In this document: piece after piece, positions 9,137 to 18,069 of the stretch
How the letters are laid out: each line of letters begins with the position of its first letter
Numbering within the stretch: position 1 is the first letter of the stretch
Source: Erysipelotrichaceae bacterium
Lineage (GTDB): Bacteria; Bacillota_I; Bacilli_A; Erysipelotrichales; Erysipelotrichaceae
Direction of reading: 5' to 3'
DNA: 64,000 nt
NCBI GenBank assembly: GCA_017432005.1
Contig: JAFRKA010000016.1
Location: 1-64,000 of the forward strand
Translations under genes and position numbers: made by a program
Notes under the pieces: generated by a model
Database searches by the model: none
What the model saw: only the letters and a program-made list of their open reading frames with translations
Told to the model about the DNA's origin: nothing

Positions 9137-9157
9137 ACAGTTTATGGGAGATTGAAT

Positions 9158-10477
9158 ATGGCCTGGTATGAAGAAGCAGTGTTTTATCACATCTATCCTC
9201 TGGGACTGACGGGTGCACCTTTCAATAATGATTACGGCGAGACGGTCCACCGTCTCAATACCCTGATCCCCTGGATCGATCATATAAAGAAGATCGGCTG
9301 CAACGGTCTGTACATCGGACCGCTTTTTGAGTCGGCCACTCACGGTTATGATACGACTGATTATCGGATGCTGGACAGAAGACTGGGGACGAACGATGAT
9401 CTGAAAGATTTCGTCAGAAGATGTCACGAAAAAGGTATCAGAGTCATCCTGGACGGCGTCTTCAATCATACGGGAAGAGATTTCTTTGCGTTTAAAGACA
9501 TCCAGCAGTATAGGGAGAATTCCTGGAAGAAAGACTGGTATCAGAACGTCAACTTCTGGGGCAACAACGAATTCAATGACGGCTTCTCCTATGACAACTG
9601 GGGCGGTTATAATACCCTGGTCAAACTGAACCTCTACAATCCGGAAGTAAGGAACTACCTGCTCGATACCGTCAGGTTCTGGGTAGCTGAATTCGATATC
9701 GACGGTCTGAGACTGGATGCGGCCGATGTGCTCAATTTTGATTTCATGAGAGAACTGCGTTCACTGGCCAATGAAGTGAAGGAAGATTTCTGGCTGATGG
9801 GTGAAGTGATACACGGCGAATACCATCGTTGGGTAAATGAGAAGACCCTGAATTCCGTCACCAACTATCATCTGCATAAAGCTCTTTACAGCGGACATAA
9901 CGATCACAACTATTTTGAGATCGCCCATACGATCAGAAGACAGCGGGAGATGGGGCTGGGACAGGGCGTACACCTTTATAACTTTGTGGACAATCACGAT
10001 GTGGAAAGGATCTATACCAAGCTCAACAACAAGGCTCATTTCATGCCGGTCCACATCCTCTTATATACCTTGCCGGGCATCCCATCCCTGTATTATGGTT
10101 CAGAATATGGGATCGAAGGAAAGAAGGAAAGATATTCGGATGATTCGATCAGACCGAAACTTGATCTCGAAGAACTGGAGAGACAGGACAATCAGTATGT
10201 GAGATTCATCAGCGAATTGGGAAAGATCTACAGCGAAGAAGCAGACCTCTGGTACGGCGATTATCAGGAACTGCAGTTGACGACGACCAAATATGCCTTC
10301 TCCCGTAATGAGATCATCGTCACCGTCAATAACGCCGATGAACCGGCATCTTTCGATCTTAACAGAGAAGGGACTTATATCGGTGTCTTGAGCGGGAAGA
10401 CCGTTTCAGCTGAAAACGGACAGCTGCATTTACAGATCGAAGGCAATTCAGGAGAGATATGGATACCGCAGAAATGA
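9158..10477 (+). CDS. GH13 alpha-amylase family glycoside hydrolase
   Basis: ATG 9158 is preceded by GGGAG. 439 residues with the (beta/alpha)8 barrel signature: DGVFNHTG, the nucleophile Asp ~187 in DGLRLDAADV, the acid/base Glu ~216 in LMGEVIHG, and the third acid Asp ~281 in FVDNHDVERI, all in place. It lacks a signal peptide, so it acts in the cytoplasm on imported maltodextrin-like or other alpha-glucosides. The short C-terminal beta domain is consistent with a cyclomaltodextrinase or glucosidase subgroup, but the exact substrate is uncertain. The next gene overlaps its 3' end by 19 bases. Confidence 0.92.
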   Translation: MAWYEEAVFYHIYPLGLTGAPFNNDYGETVHRLNTLIPWIDHIKKIGCNGLYIGPLFESATHGYDTTDYRMLDRRLGTNDDLKDFVRRCHEKGIRVILDGVFNHTGRDFFAFKDIQQYRENSWKKDWYQNVNFWGNNEFNDGFSYDNWGGYNTLVKLNLYNPEVRNYLLDTVRFWVAEFDIDGLRLDAADVLNFDFMRELRSLANEVKEDFWLMGEVIHGEYHRWVNEKTLNSVTNYHLHKALYSGHNDHNYFEIAHTIRRQREMGLGQGVHLYNFVDNHDVERIYTKLNNKAHFMPVHILLYTLPGIPSLYYGSEYGIEGKKERYSDDSIRPKLDLEELERQDNQYVRFISELGKIYSEEADLWYGDYQELQLTTTKYAFSRNEIIVTVNNADEPASFDLNREGTYIGVLSGKTVSAENGQLHLQIEGNSGEIWIPQK

Positions 10478-11043
10478 ATGATGAACTGATAAAAGAAGCC
10501 ATGGTCTATGTCGAGGAGCTGTTCAGTAACAACAGCGACGGTCATGATGTCGATCACACCTTCAGAGTCTATCGCAATGCGATGCGTATCGCTGATAAAG
10601 ATGAATGTGATAAACAGATTGTGGCTTTGGCAGCTCTGCTTCATGATGCCGATGATCATAAACTGTTTCAGACAGAAAACAATTACAATGCGCGCAGTTT
10701 CATGGAATCACATAACATGAATGTGGAAAAGATCGAAGCTGTCTGTAATATCATCAACAGCGTCTCTTTCTCCAAAAACAGGGGAAAACGTCCCGAGACG
10801 ATCGAGGGCATGATCGTACAGGATGCGGACAGACTCGACGCGATCGGAGCGATCGGGATCGCCAGGTGTTTTGCCTTCGGGGGAAGCCATGGCAGAGATC
10901 TGGATTCTTCCATTGCGCACTTTCATGAGAAACTGTTGCTGCTCAAGGATGAGATGAATACAGCTTGCGCAAAACAGATCGCCGAAGAAAGACATCAGTT
11001 CATGGAAAAGTTTCTGGAGCAGTACAAAAAGGAAATAGAATAA
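10459..11043 (+). CDS. HD-domain phosphohydrolase
   Basis: 194 residues. Metal-ligand motifs of the HD superfamily are present: HDVDHTFRVYR near residue 30, LLHDADD near 60, and a later Asp in QDADRLDAIGAIG. The closest general type is the YedJ-like HD group, small cytoplasmic phosphohydrolases of unknown substrate. The start at ATG 10459 has GGAG four bases upstream; a second ATG at 10474 is possible. It overlaps the GH13 gene and ends at a symmetrical terminator shared with the convergent GH3 gene. Confidence 0.88.
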   Translation: MDTAEMNDELIKEAMVYVEELFSNNSDGHDVDHTFRVYRNAMRIADKDECDKQIVALAALLHDADDHKLFQTENNYNARSFMESHNMNVEKIEAVCNIINSVSFSKNRGKRPETIEGMIVQDADRLDAIGAIGIARCFAFGGSHGRDLDSSIAHFHEKLLLLKDEMNTACAKQIAEERHQFMEKFLEQYKKEIE

Positions 11044-11067
11044 AACGATACGTTGTCGTATCGTTTT
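11042..11067. terminator. Bidirectional terminator between convergent genes
   Basis: Perfect stem AAAACGATACG / CGTATCGTTTT around TTGT, with A and T tracts on both flanks, lying between the HD gene (+) and the GH3 gene (-). Confidence 0.9.
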
Positions 11068-11069
11068 AG

Positions 11070-13514
11070 TTACAGGAGATCTTCAGCTTTGATCCTTGAA
11101 GCAACGTTACTGTGAAGGATCTGATACAGAAGCTGAGATACAGGAATGTCGAGTTCCTCTTCTTTCAGCGTCCCTTCTTTCAGAGCCTTCAGGATCGCTT
11201 CACGATAATAAGGTCCTCCCGGCATGATGATATGACCGGCCTTTATGGCTTTGGCGTTGTCACCGTGCCCTTCAAGGGTAGCGGTCCAGTCGGTCATCAG
11301 TACACCGTCAAAACCCCATTCATCTCTGAGGATCTTCACGGCCAGATCATAATTGTCCGGCGCAAAAACACCGTTGATCTTGTTGTAGGAAGTCATGGCA
11401 CCTGAAGCTTTGCCTTCTCTGACGGCGAGTTCAAATCCGCGCAGATAGATCTCACGCAAAGCCCGTTGATGGATGATACTGTCAGAGAAAGTGCGGTTCT
11501 CTTCAGCGTTGTTGCAGGCGAGGTGTTTGATCGTGATGTAATTGCCGCTGATCGACTGGGCGCCTTTAAGCAAGGCGGCAGCGAGCTTGCCGGTAAGCAA
11601 AGGATCTTCGGAATAGTATTCAAAGTTACGGCCGCACAGCGGATTCCGATGAATATTCATGCCCGGGGTTAACCAGTAGGTGACATTGAATTCGACCATT
11701 TCTTCGGAAGAGGTCCTTCCGATCTTTTCGATCAGCTCGGTATTGAAACTTTGAGCTAAAGCTGTAGCTACCGGCCAGGCCGTCGGATACTGATACAGCA
11801 GTATGTCATCTTTTTCGATCGGTCTTTCTTCAACAAAAAGTTCCATGGCAGCGACCGGATAATTGCCTTTGATATATTTGATGTTGCCGTCTTTGTCCAG
11901 TGCCGATTCTTTGAGCAGTCTTATACCGGCCGGACCGTCGGCCAGATTGACATTTATGACGCCCCGGTCCACAAATTTCTGACTGGTCCTGGCTACCGAA
12001 CCCGGAGTGTAGATGTAATTGGTCGGACGTCCGTTTCCCGGGCCGATCTCACCGATCACCATATCGACTTTATCTTCAGGGCTCATCGTGTCCATGATCT
12101 TTTCTACAAGCGGATCATGACATTTCTCCATCTCAGGATAAGTATAGACGATCGTTTCAAAGCAGGAAGGATCCAGATCCAGTACTTTAAGATCAGCGAT
12201 ATCTTCACTTATCCTCTTTGGGGCATGAAGTTCTTCGAAATCTTCTTTGCACGGCATGAGATCATCATGTTTTGAAAGAATGATCGTTTGATTGTTTCTG
12301 ATAATTGAAACCGGAACAGTATTATTTGAAGAATCACCGGCTCTGAGCAGATAGTCTCCTTTTTCCAGGATGAAAGATCGTTCCTCTTCATCATAGGAAG
12401 CACAGTATCCCAGATCGAATGAAAGTTCGAGGATCTCTTCTTCGTCCGGTTCAAGTTTCTTCGTCTTTGTGAAGGCAACGAGCCGCTGATATTCTTTATC
12501 CAGTTTTCCTTCCGGACAGGAAGCATAGACCTGAACGATTTCCTTACCTGCACATTTTCCGATATTCTTTACTGCCACTTTCAATGAAGCGGTCCTGCCC
12601 GATAGTTCAGTATCGAGCGTTCTGATCTCAAAATCGGTATATGAGAGACCATAACCGAAATGGTATCGTACAGGTATATTGAATGTATCGTAGTAGCGGT
12701 AGCCGACATAGATACCTTCCCGGTAGTATTCTTTTTCGGTATCGCCGTTGAGATATGAATATTCGTTTCCGAACGGGACATCATCATAGCTGTTGACCCA
12801 GGTATTGGTGAGTTTTCCGGAGAAATTCTCTTCACCCGTCAGCAGAGAAGCCAGGGCTCTTCCGCCTTCAAGGCCCTGCTGGCAGAAATAAATGATCGCA
12901 TCGATATGACAGTCATCAACAGATGAAAGATCGACAGAGGAACCGGAGTTGATGATCAGGATGAATCTCTTATAATGTTCAGAACAGAGTCTGATGGATC
13001 TAACTTCTTTCTCACTCAGACAGAAACCGTCTTCGAGTCTGCGATCTTTACCTTCACCGGCCTGTCTGGCAACGACAAAGATCGCTGTATCACAATCGAC
13101 CAGATCTTCTTCTTTTATTTCATCCGCGATCGGCATCGTGAAGACGAGTCCCCAGATATCGAAGATCGTGTATTTTTCTTTGATCATCTCGTTGTAGGCT
13201 TCTTTGGAAGCAGTCATGATCTTGCTGAACTCATCCAGACAACTGTCAGTGAGGATGTTGAAGCCTTTTTCCTTCAGCCCGTCATAGATCGTAGCTGAAT
13301 ATCTTTCGTTGACTTCTCCTGATCCAGATCCGCCTTTGATAGTGTGTTTGGCACCGGCACCGTATAAAGCCAGATCACATTTTTCTAAAGGAAGGACTCC
13401 GTCATTCTTGAGTAAGACGATACCTTCCAGAGCAGCGTGATAAGCCAGACAGCGGTTGTTTATCTCTCTTTGTGATTCATGATTGTCCCGTTGTGCAGCA
13501 ATGATCCTTTTCAT
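11070..13514 (-). CDS. Beta-glucosidase, glycoside hydrolase family 3, inverted domain order
   Basis: 814 residues, start ATG 13514 behind AGAGGAAC. The usual GH3 order is reversed. The first ~270 residues are the (alpha/beta)6 domain (VLLKNDGVLPLEK, GGSGSGEVN), then a fibronectin III-like domain (YVGYRYYDTF, FGYGLSYTDFEI), and only after residue ~460 the TIM-barrel domain (LADGPAGIRLL, LTPGMNIHRNPLCGRNFEY, KHLACNNAEENR) with the nucleophile Asp 742 in VLMTDW. This inverted arrangement is known from rumen beta-glucosidases such as those of Ruminococcus and Butyrivibrio. No signal peptide, so it is cytoplasmic and cleaves imported beta-glucosides. Confidence 0.93.
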   Translation of the reverse strand: MKRIIAAQRDNHESQREINNRCLAYHAALEGIVLLKNDGVLPLEKCDLALYGAGAKHTIKGGSGSGEVNERYSATIYDGLKEKGFNILTDSCLDEFSKIMTASKEAYNEMIKEKYTIFDIWGLVFTMPIADEIKEEDLVDCDTAIFVVARQAGEGKDRRLEDGFCLSEKEVRSIRLCSEHYKRFILIINSGSSVDLSSVDDCHIDAIIYFCQQGLEGGRALASLLTGEENFSGKLTNTWVNSYDDVPFGNEYSYLNGDTEKEYYREGIYVGYRYYDTFNIPVRYHFGYGLSYTDFEIRTLDTELSGRTASLKVAVKNIGKCAGKEIVQVYASCPEGKLDKEYQRLVAFTKTKKLEPDEEEILELSFDLGYCASYDEEERSFILEKGDYLLRAGDSSNNTVPVSIIRNNQTIILSKHDDLMPCKEDFEELHAPKRISEDIADLKVLDLDPSCFETIVYTYPEMEKCHDPLVEKIMDTMSPEDKVDMVIGEIGPGNGRPTNYIYTPGSVARTSQKFVDRGVINVNLADGPAGIRLLKESALDKDGNIKYIKGNYPVAAMELFVEERPIEKDDILLYQYPTAWPVATALAQSFNTELIEKIGRTSSEEMVEFNVTYWLTPGMNIHRNPLCGRNFEYYSEDPLLTGKLAAALLKGAQSISGNYITIKHLACNNAEENRTFSDSIIHQRALREIYLRGFELAVREGKASGAMTSYNKINGVFAPDNYDLAVKILRDEWGFDGVLMTDWTATLEGHGDNAKAIKAGHIIMPGGPYYREAILKALKEGTLKEEELDIPVSQLLYQILHSNVASRIKAEDLL

Positions 13515-13531
13515 CTGTGTTCCTCTTCTCT

Positions 13532-13562
13532 TTCAAAATAAAAGAGTTCACGTACGTGAACT
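13532..13562 (-). terminator. Palindromic terminator behind the 71-residue gene
   Basis: An 18-bp perfect palindrome (AGTTCACGTACGTGAACT, 13545-13562) is followed on the minus strand by CTTTTATTTT. In RNA it would form a seven-pair stem with a GUAC loop. It separates the small gene from the downstream GH3 gene. Confidence 0.7.
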
Positions 13563-13778
13563 TCAGTAGATCTTTTCGATCTCCTCATTTATCCCGTAGC
13601 GCTCTTTGAATTCTTCAAGATCTTTCATATCCCTTATCAGCATGACCTCTTCAAAGCGGCCGCTACGAAGATCTTTAAAACCCGCTGTCTGTTCACCGGT
13701 ACAGATGCTTACTCTGATGACCGGCTTTTTAGCCAGAGGGTCGTAATGTTTCTTTTCTTTCTTCTTTCTGAAAAACAT
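13563..13778 (-). CDS. Small conserved-looking basic protein, unknown
   Basis: 71 residues. It starts with a lysine-rich run (MFFRKKKEKKHYDP), then VIRVSICTGEQTAGFKD and an acidic C-terminal half (LEEFKERYGINEEIEKIY). Similar short proteins with a CTGEQTAGFKD segment occur, to my memory, in related Firmicutes without a known role. There is no membrane helix. A TATAAT lies about 12 bases before the start and only a purine-rich AGAAGAAAG could serve as ribosome site. It is transcribed toward the GH3 gene but a palindromic terminator stands between them. Confidence 0.6.
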   Translation of the reverse strand: MFFRKKKEKKHYDPLAKKPVIRVSICTGEQTAGFKDLRSGRFEEVMLIRDMKDLEEFKERYGINEEIEKIY

Positions 13779-13839
13779 CTTTCTTCTTCAATTATAGCCT
13801 GAAATCATATGCATCCGCTAAGGTCGGAAGGATCATAGA

Positions 13840-13848
13840 TGTTATAAT
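13840..13848 (+). promoter_or_regulatory. Extended -10 promoter for the propeller-HD-GYP gene
   Basis: TGTTATAAT, an extended -10 element, lies 52 bases before ATG 13901. No good -35 is visible at the expected distance, which is usual for extended -10 promoters. Confidence 0.5.
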
Positions 13849-13900
13849 TAGATAAAGCATTTATTGCGTCTTTTTGTGTGTAAATAGAAGGGACCGGTGT

Positions 13901-16879
13901 ATGAATAATATCTGGAAAAACAGAAATCTTATATGGAAAATATCCAGGCTCGTTTTGTGTGTCCTGATCGTTGCCATCTGCGGTTCAGTTTTTTTCAGCA
14001 ATATCAGTGCTGACAGCACTTTGAGCGCCAAGGATTTTACCGACAACAACACCAGTTATGAAGCGGTCCTTTATGATAATTCCAACGGTCTGCCGACTTC
14101 TGAAGCCAATGCGATCGCTCAGACGGAAGAAGGCTTCATCTGGATCGGCGGCTACAGCGGACTGATCCGCTATGACGGCACGAACTTCAATCTTTATTCA
14201 TCCAATATTGGTATCGCCTCGGTAATGAGTCTCTACGTGGATTCCAAAGGCAGACTGCTGATCGGAACAAATGACAACGGTCTGGCGATCCTGGCTGATA
14301 ACGATTTTACTTTCTATACGCGTCATGACGGACTGCGCAATTCTTCGATCCGTTCCATCGCAGAAGATGAGAACGGAAATATCCTGATGGCGACGATGGT
14401 CGGCGTGGCATATCTGGACAGTCAGAACAGGATCAATTCGATCAACGATATCAGAGTCAATGACATCGAGATCACCAAGCTGGCAGCAGCGCAAGATGGA
14501 ACGATCTACGGTGTAGCCAAGGAAGGTGACATCTTCATGATCAGGGATCTCAAGATCATCGAATACTATCACGCCGATGATCTGGGACTTGGTGCCATCC
14601 AATCAATCTATCCTGATCCGCTTGATGCAGGTAAAGTCTACCTTGGCACAGAGATGAACGAGATCGTCTACGGCAATCCGGAGAACGGTTTTGAGGACGT
14701 TAAGATCCTGATGACCGGCGAACAGCACAAGATCAACGAGATCAGGATGATCAATGACAGGATCTGGATCTGCGCCAATGACGGCATCGGCTATTTCGTC
14801 GGTGATGAATACAGACAGTTTGATGATATCCCGCTGAACAACTCCATCGATCATATGATGGCTGACCATGAAGGAAACCTGTGGTTCACTTCTTCGAGAC
14901 AAGGTGTCATGAAGGTCGTGGAGAACACCTTTACCGATATCTCGAGACTTGCCGATCTGCCTTCGCTGGTAGTCAACTCGACCTACAAGTATGAAGATCA
15001 CCTATACATCGCCACCGAAACAGGACTGACGATCATCGATGACAACTATCAGAAAGTCGAAAACAGGATCACGAAACTGCTGGGCAAGGAAAGGATCAGA
15101 AGTGTCCTTCCTGATTCCAAAGGCAATCTGTGGTTCTCATCCAACGGTGATTATGGTCTGGTACGCTATGATCCAAGGACCGATGAATACAAGACTTTCA
15201 CAACGGAAGACGGACTTTGTTCAAACAAGCCGCGTCTGATCAAGGAACTGAAGAACGGCGACATCGCCGTAGCGACCAACGCCGGACTCAACATCATCAG
15301 AGATGATGAAGTGACGGCCCGCTACGATCAGGATCAGGGCATCAGCAACGTCAAGATCCTTTCGCTGGAAGAAGATGAGAACGGAACCATCTACATGGGA
15401 ACTGACGGCGGAGGTATCTTCTGTCTGAAGAACGGCGCTGTGACCAGGATCGGCCTTGATGACGGATTGAGATCCGAGATCATCATGCGCATGAAGAAGG
15501 ATCCGCTACACATGGATGTCTTCTGGCTGGTCTGCAGCAATTCTCTGGCCTACATGCAGAACGGCAAAGTCACGACGATCAGCGACTTCCCGTATTCCAA
15601 CAACTTCGATATCTACTTCAATAACGAGAACGAGATGTGGATCCTCAGCGGCAACGGCATCTATGTCGTCGAAAGAGAAGAGATGCTGGCGAACGAAGAG
15701 ATCCGCTATGTCTTCTATGATGCCAAGAGCGGTCTGCCGTGCATCACCACGGCTAACTCGTACAGCCATCTGCTGGATGACGGAACACTGTATATCTCCG
15801 GTTCCACCGGAGTGGCGATGGTCAATATCAACGATGACAGGACTGATGATGTACAGCTGAAGCTGTCTATCCCGTATGTATCGGCTGATGATAATTACTA
15901 TCCGGTCATCAACGGGGAAGTCACGATCCCGGCCGATACCAAGCGTCTGAACATCTATGCCTATACGTTCACTTATTCCCTGAGCAATCCGTATATCAGT
16001 TACTATCTGGACGGTTTTGACCGCGAACCGATCAACATGACCAGGGACAAACTCTCGGAGATCACCTATACCAACCTGGACGGCGGAACTTATACCTTCA
16101 ACCTTTCCCAGATCGATCTGATCAGCGGCGATGAACTGCAGACACTGAAAGTGAAGATCATCAAAGAGAAAGCCATATATGAGAAGACCTGGTTCAGAGT
16201 CGCACTGGTCCTGGGCGTCCTGGCCTGCGTTGCCGGTGTCGTTGCCATGTATTTCCATGAGAAGACCCTCAAACTGGAAAAGAAGGAAAGGGAACACCGC
16301 AAGCTGATCACCGAGATCTGCAATGTCTTTGCGAAGACGATAGACCTTAAGGATAAATACACCAACGGTCATTCGACCAGGGTGGCCAAATATGCCTGCA
16401 TGCTGGCAGAGAGGATGGGACGATCTCCTGAAGAGGTCGAAAAGATCCACAATATCGCTCTGTTGCACGACATAGGCAAGATCGGTATTCCGGATAATAT
16501 CCTGAATAAACCGGGCAAGCTGACAGATGAGGAATTCGTCATCATGAAATCTCATGCCCAGCGCGGCTACGATATCCTGAAAGAGATCAGTATCGAACCG
16601 GATCTGGCTATCGGTGCCGGTTATCACCACGAGAAGATCGACGGTACCGGTTATCCTAATCACCTGCACGGTGATCAGATCCCGGAATTTGCCCAGATCA
16701 TCGCTGTCGCTGATATGTATGATGCGATGCATTCGACCAGAGTCTACCGCAAGGGTATGAGCGTCCATAAGATCGCCGAGGAGATGAAGCGCGTCTCCGG
16801 CACACAGCTCAACGAAGAAGCAGTCAATGCGATGCTGAGTCTGATCGATGACGGAACTTTAAATGATTTAGATCTTTAA
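13901..16879 (+). CDS. Membrane-bound propeller sensor with HD-GYP cyclic-di-GMP phosphodiesterase output
   Basis: 992 residues from ATG 13901 (AAGGGACC upstream). Order: a membrane anchor (about 15-35), then some 650 residues of two-component-regulator propeller repeats (GLPTSEANAIAQTEEGFIWI, DGLRNSSIRSIAEDENG, EDGLCSNKPR), a Y_Y_Y-like domain to about 755, a second membrane helix (about 765-790), and an HD-GYP domain with HSTRVAKYA, LLHDIGKIGIP near 855 and HHEKIDGTGYP near 908. The fold senses something outside the cell, probably a glycan or its breakdown product, and the output should hydrolyse cyclic-di-GMP inside. Propellers of this type normally sit on histidine kinases (hybrid sensors of Bacteroidetes); here the output is HD-GYP. 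Confidence 0.9.
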   Translation: MNNIWKNRNLIWKISRLVLCVLIVAICGSVFFSNISADSTLSAKDFTDNNTSYEAVLYDNSNGLPTSEANAIAQTEEGFIWIGGYSGLIRYDGTNFNLYSSNIGIASVMSLYVDSKGRLLIGTNDNGLAILADNDFTFYTRHDGLRNSSIRSIAEDENGNILMATMVGVAYLDSQNRINSINDIRVNDIEITKLAAAQDGTIYGVAKEGDIFMIRDLKIIEYYHADDLGLGAIQSIYPDPLDAGKVYLGTEMNEIVYGNPENGFEDVKILMTGEQHKINEIRMINDRIWICANDGIGYFVGDEYRQFDDIPLNNSIDHMMADHEGNLWFTSSRQGVMKVVENTFTDISRLADLPSLVVNSTYKYEDHLYIATETGLTIIDDNYQKVENRITKLLGKERIRSVLPDSKGNLWFSSNGDYGLVRYDPRTDEYKTFTTEDGLCSNKPRLIKELKNGDIAVATNAGLNIIRDDEVTARYDQDQGISNVKILSLEEDENGTIYMGTDGGGIFCLKNGAVTRIGLDDGLRSEIIMRMKKDPLHMDVFWLVCSNSLAYMQNGKVTTISDFPYSNNFDIYFNNENEMWILSGNGIYVVEREEMLANEEIRYVFYDAKSGLPCITTANSYSHLLDDGTLYISGSTGVAMVNINDDRTDDVQLKLSIPYVSADDNYYPVINGEVTIPADTKRLNIYAYTFTYSLSNPYISYYLDGFDREPINMTRDKLSEITYTNLDGGTYTFNLSQIDLISGDELQTLKVKIIKEKAIYEKTWFRVALVLGVLACVAGVVAMYFHEKTLKLEKKEREHRKLITEICNVFAKTIDLKDKYTNGHSTRVAKYACMLAERMGRSPEEVEKIHNIALLHDIGKIGIPDNILNKPGKLTDEEFVIMKSHAQRGYDILKEISIEPDLAIGAGYHHEKIDGTGYPNHLHGDQIPEFAQIIAVADMYDAMHSTRVYRKGMSVHKIAEEMKRVSGTQLNEEAVNAMLSLIDDGTLNDLDL

Positions 16880-16929
16880 GATCTATATCATAGAAGATGT
16901 TTATTCATTGAAATGAAAGGACATTAGAA

Positions 16930-18033
16930 ATGAGTGAAAAAATGAAACTTGGTTTCGGACTGATGAGACTGCCGAAACTGGAAGACGGTTCGATCGATGT
17001 CGAACAAGTCAAGAAGATGGTCGATCTGTTTATTGAAGCAGGAGGAACATATTTTGATACAGCCTTTGCCTATCCGGGTTCCGAAGAGGCTATTAAGAAG
17101 GCGCTGGTCGAAAGATATCCCCGCGATTCCTATACGCTGGCTACCAAGCTGATCGCCTCCGGCGACAACTGCAAGGATGAAGAATCGGCCAAACAGGAAT
17201 TCTATACGAGCCTGGAGAGAACAGGTGCCGGTTACTTCGACTATTATCTGCTTCATGCGCTGCAGCGCAGCAATTACGAGAACTATGAGAAATATCATCT
17301 CTGGGAATTCGTAAAAGAGCAGAAGGAGAAGGGACTCATAAAGAACTGCGGTTTCTCTTTCCACGGTGATCCTGAACTGCTGGAGGAGCTGCTGAACGCT
17401 CATCCGGATGTAGACTTCGTCCAGCTGCAGATCAACTATGCGGACTGGGAGAATCCGGGGGTTGCTTCAAGAGAGAATTATGAGATCTGCAAGAAACACG
17501 GCAAGCAAGTCACAGTCATGGAGCCGGTCAAAGGCGGTATCCTGGCTGATCCGATCCCGACGGTCAAAGAGATCTTCGATAAAGAAAACAACGGTCTGTC
17601 CTATGCGTCATGGGCACTCAGGTTCGTTGCCAGCAAGGACAATATCCTGACAGTCCTTTCCGGTATGAGCAATGTCGCTCAGATGGAAGATAACCTGAGT
17701 TTCATGAAAGACTTCAGGCCGCTCGATGAACACGAGGAAGAAGTCATCAGAGCTGCTCAGGAAGCGATCTTCGCCGATAAAAAGATCGCTTGTACAGGCT
17801 GCCGCTATTGCACGGAAGGCTGTCCGATGAACATCCCGATCCCTGATATCTTCACAGTTGAAAACCGCAAGGAAGGTTCACCTGAATTCAGGACGAAGAG
17901 AGAATATGCGATCGTCACCCACAACAAGGGCAAAGCTTCCGACTGTATCCAGTGCGGACAGTGTGAGAGTGCCTGTCCTCAGCACCTTCCGATCATTTCT
18001 CTGCTGGAAGGCTGCAGAAGTCTGGAAGACTGA
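16930..18033 (+). CDS. Aldo/keto reductase with C-terminal 4Fe-4S ferredoxin domain
   Basis: 367 residues. The aldo/keto barrel (1-280) has the catalytic tetrad: Asp 43 and Tyr 48 (YFDTAFAYPG), Lys 73 (ATKL) and His 109 (YYLLHAL). The C-terminal 90 residues carry two cysteine clusters, CTGCRYCTEGCP and CIQCGQCESACP, for two 4Fe-4S centres. This architecture is widespread in anaerobes; the Fe-S part probably passes electrons to or from ferredoxin while the barrel reduces a carbonyl using NAD(P)H or flavin. The physiological substrate is unknown. A short G+C hairpin terminator follows directly. Confidence 0.92.
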   Translation: MSEKMKLGFGLMRLPKLEDGSIDVEQVKKMVDLFIEAGGTYFDTAFAYPGSEEAIKKALVERYPRDSYTLATKLIASGDNCKDEESAKQEFYTSLERTGAGYFDYYLLHALQRSNYENYEKYHLWEFVKEQKEKGLIKNCGFSFHGDPELLEELLNAHPDVDFVQLQINYADWENPGVASRENYEICKKHGKQVTVMEPVKGGILADPIPTVKEIFDKENNGLSYASWALRFVASKDNILTVLSGMSNVAQMEDNLSFMKDFRPLDEHEEEVIRAAQEAIFADKKIACTGCRYCTEGCPMNIPIPDIFTVENRKEGSPEFRTKREYAIVTHNKGKASDCIQCGQCESACPQHLPIISLLEGCRSLED

Positions 18034-18041
18034 TGAGAAAC

Positions 18042-18065
18042 AAGCGGCGATCTTCGCCGCTTTAT
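18042..18065 (+). terminator. Intrinsic terminator after the aldo/keto reductase gene
   Basis: Stem AAGCGGCGA / TCGCCGCTT with a TCT loop. The next start codon (18070) lies five bases after the listed end, so the hairpin occupies that gene's whole leader. The T run is short. Confidence 0.65.
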
Positions 18066-18069
18066 AAAT

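Noticed and set aside
15506-16768. Long 420-codon open frame on the minus strand
   Set aside because: It lies fully inside the propeller-HD-GYP gene on the opposite strand, has a Val/Ile/Asp-rich antisense composition and no ribosome site; a shadow of the real gene.
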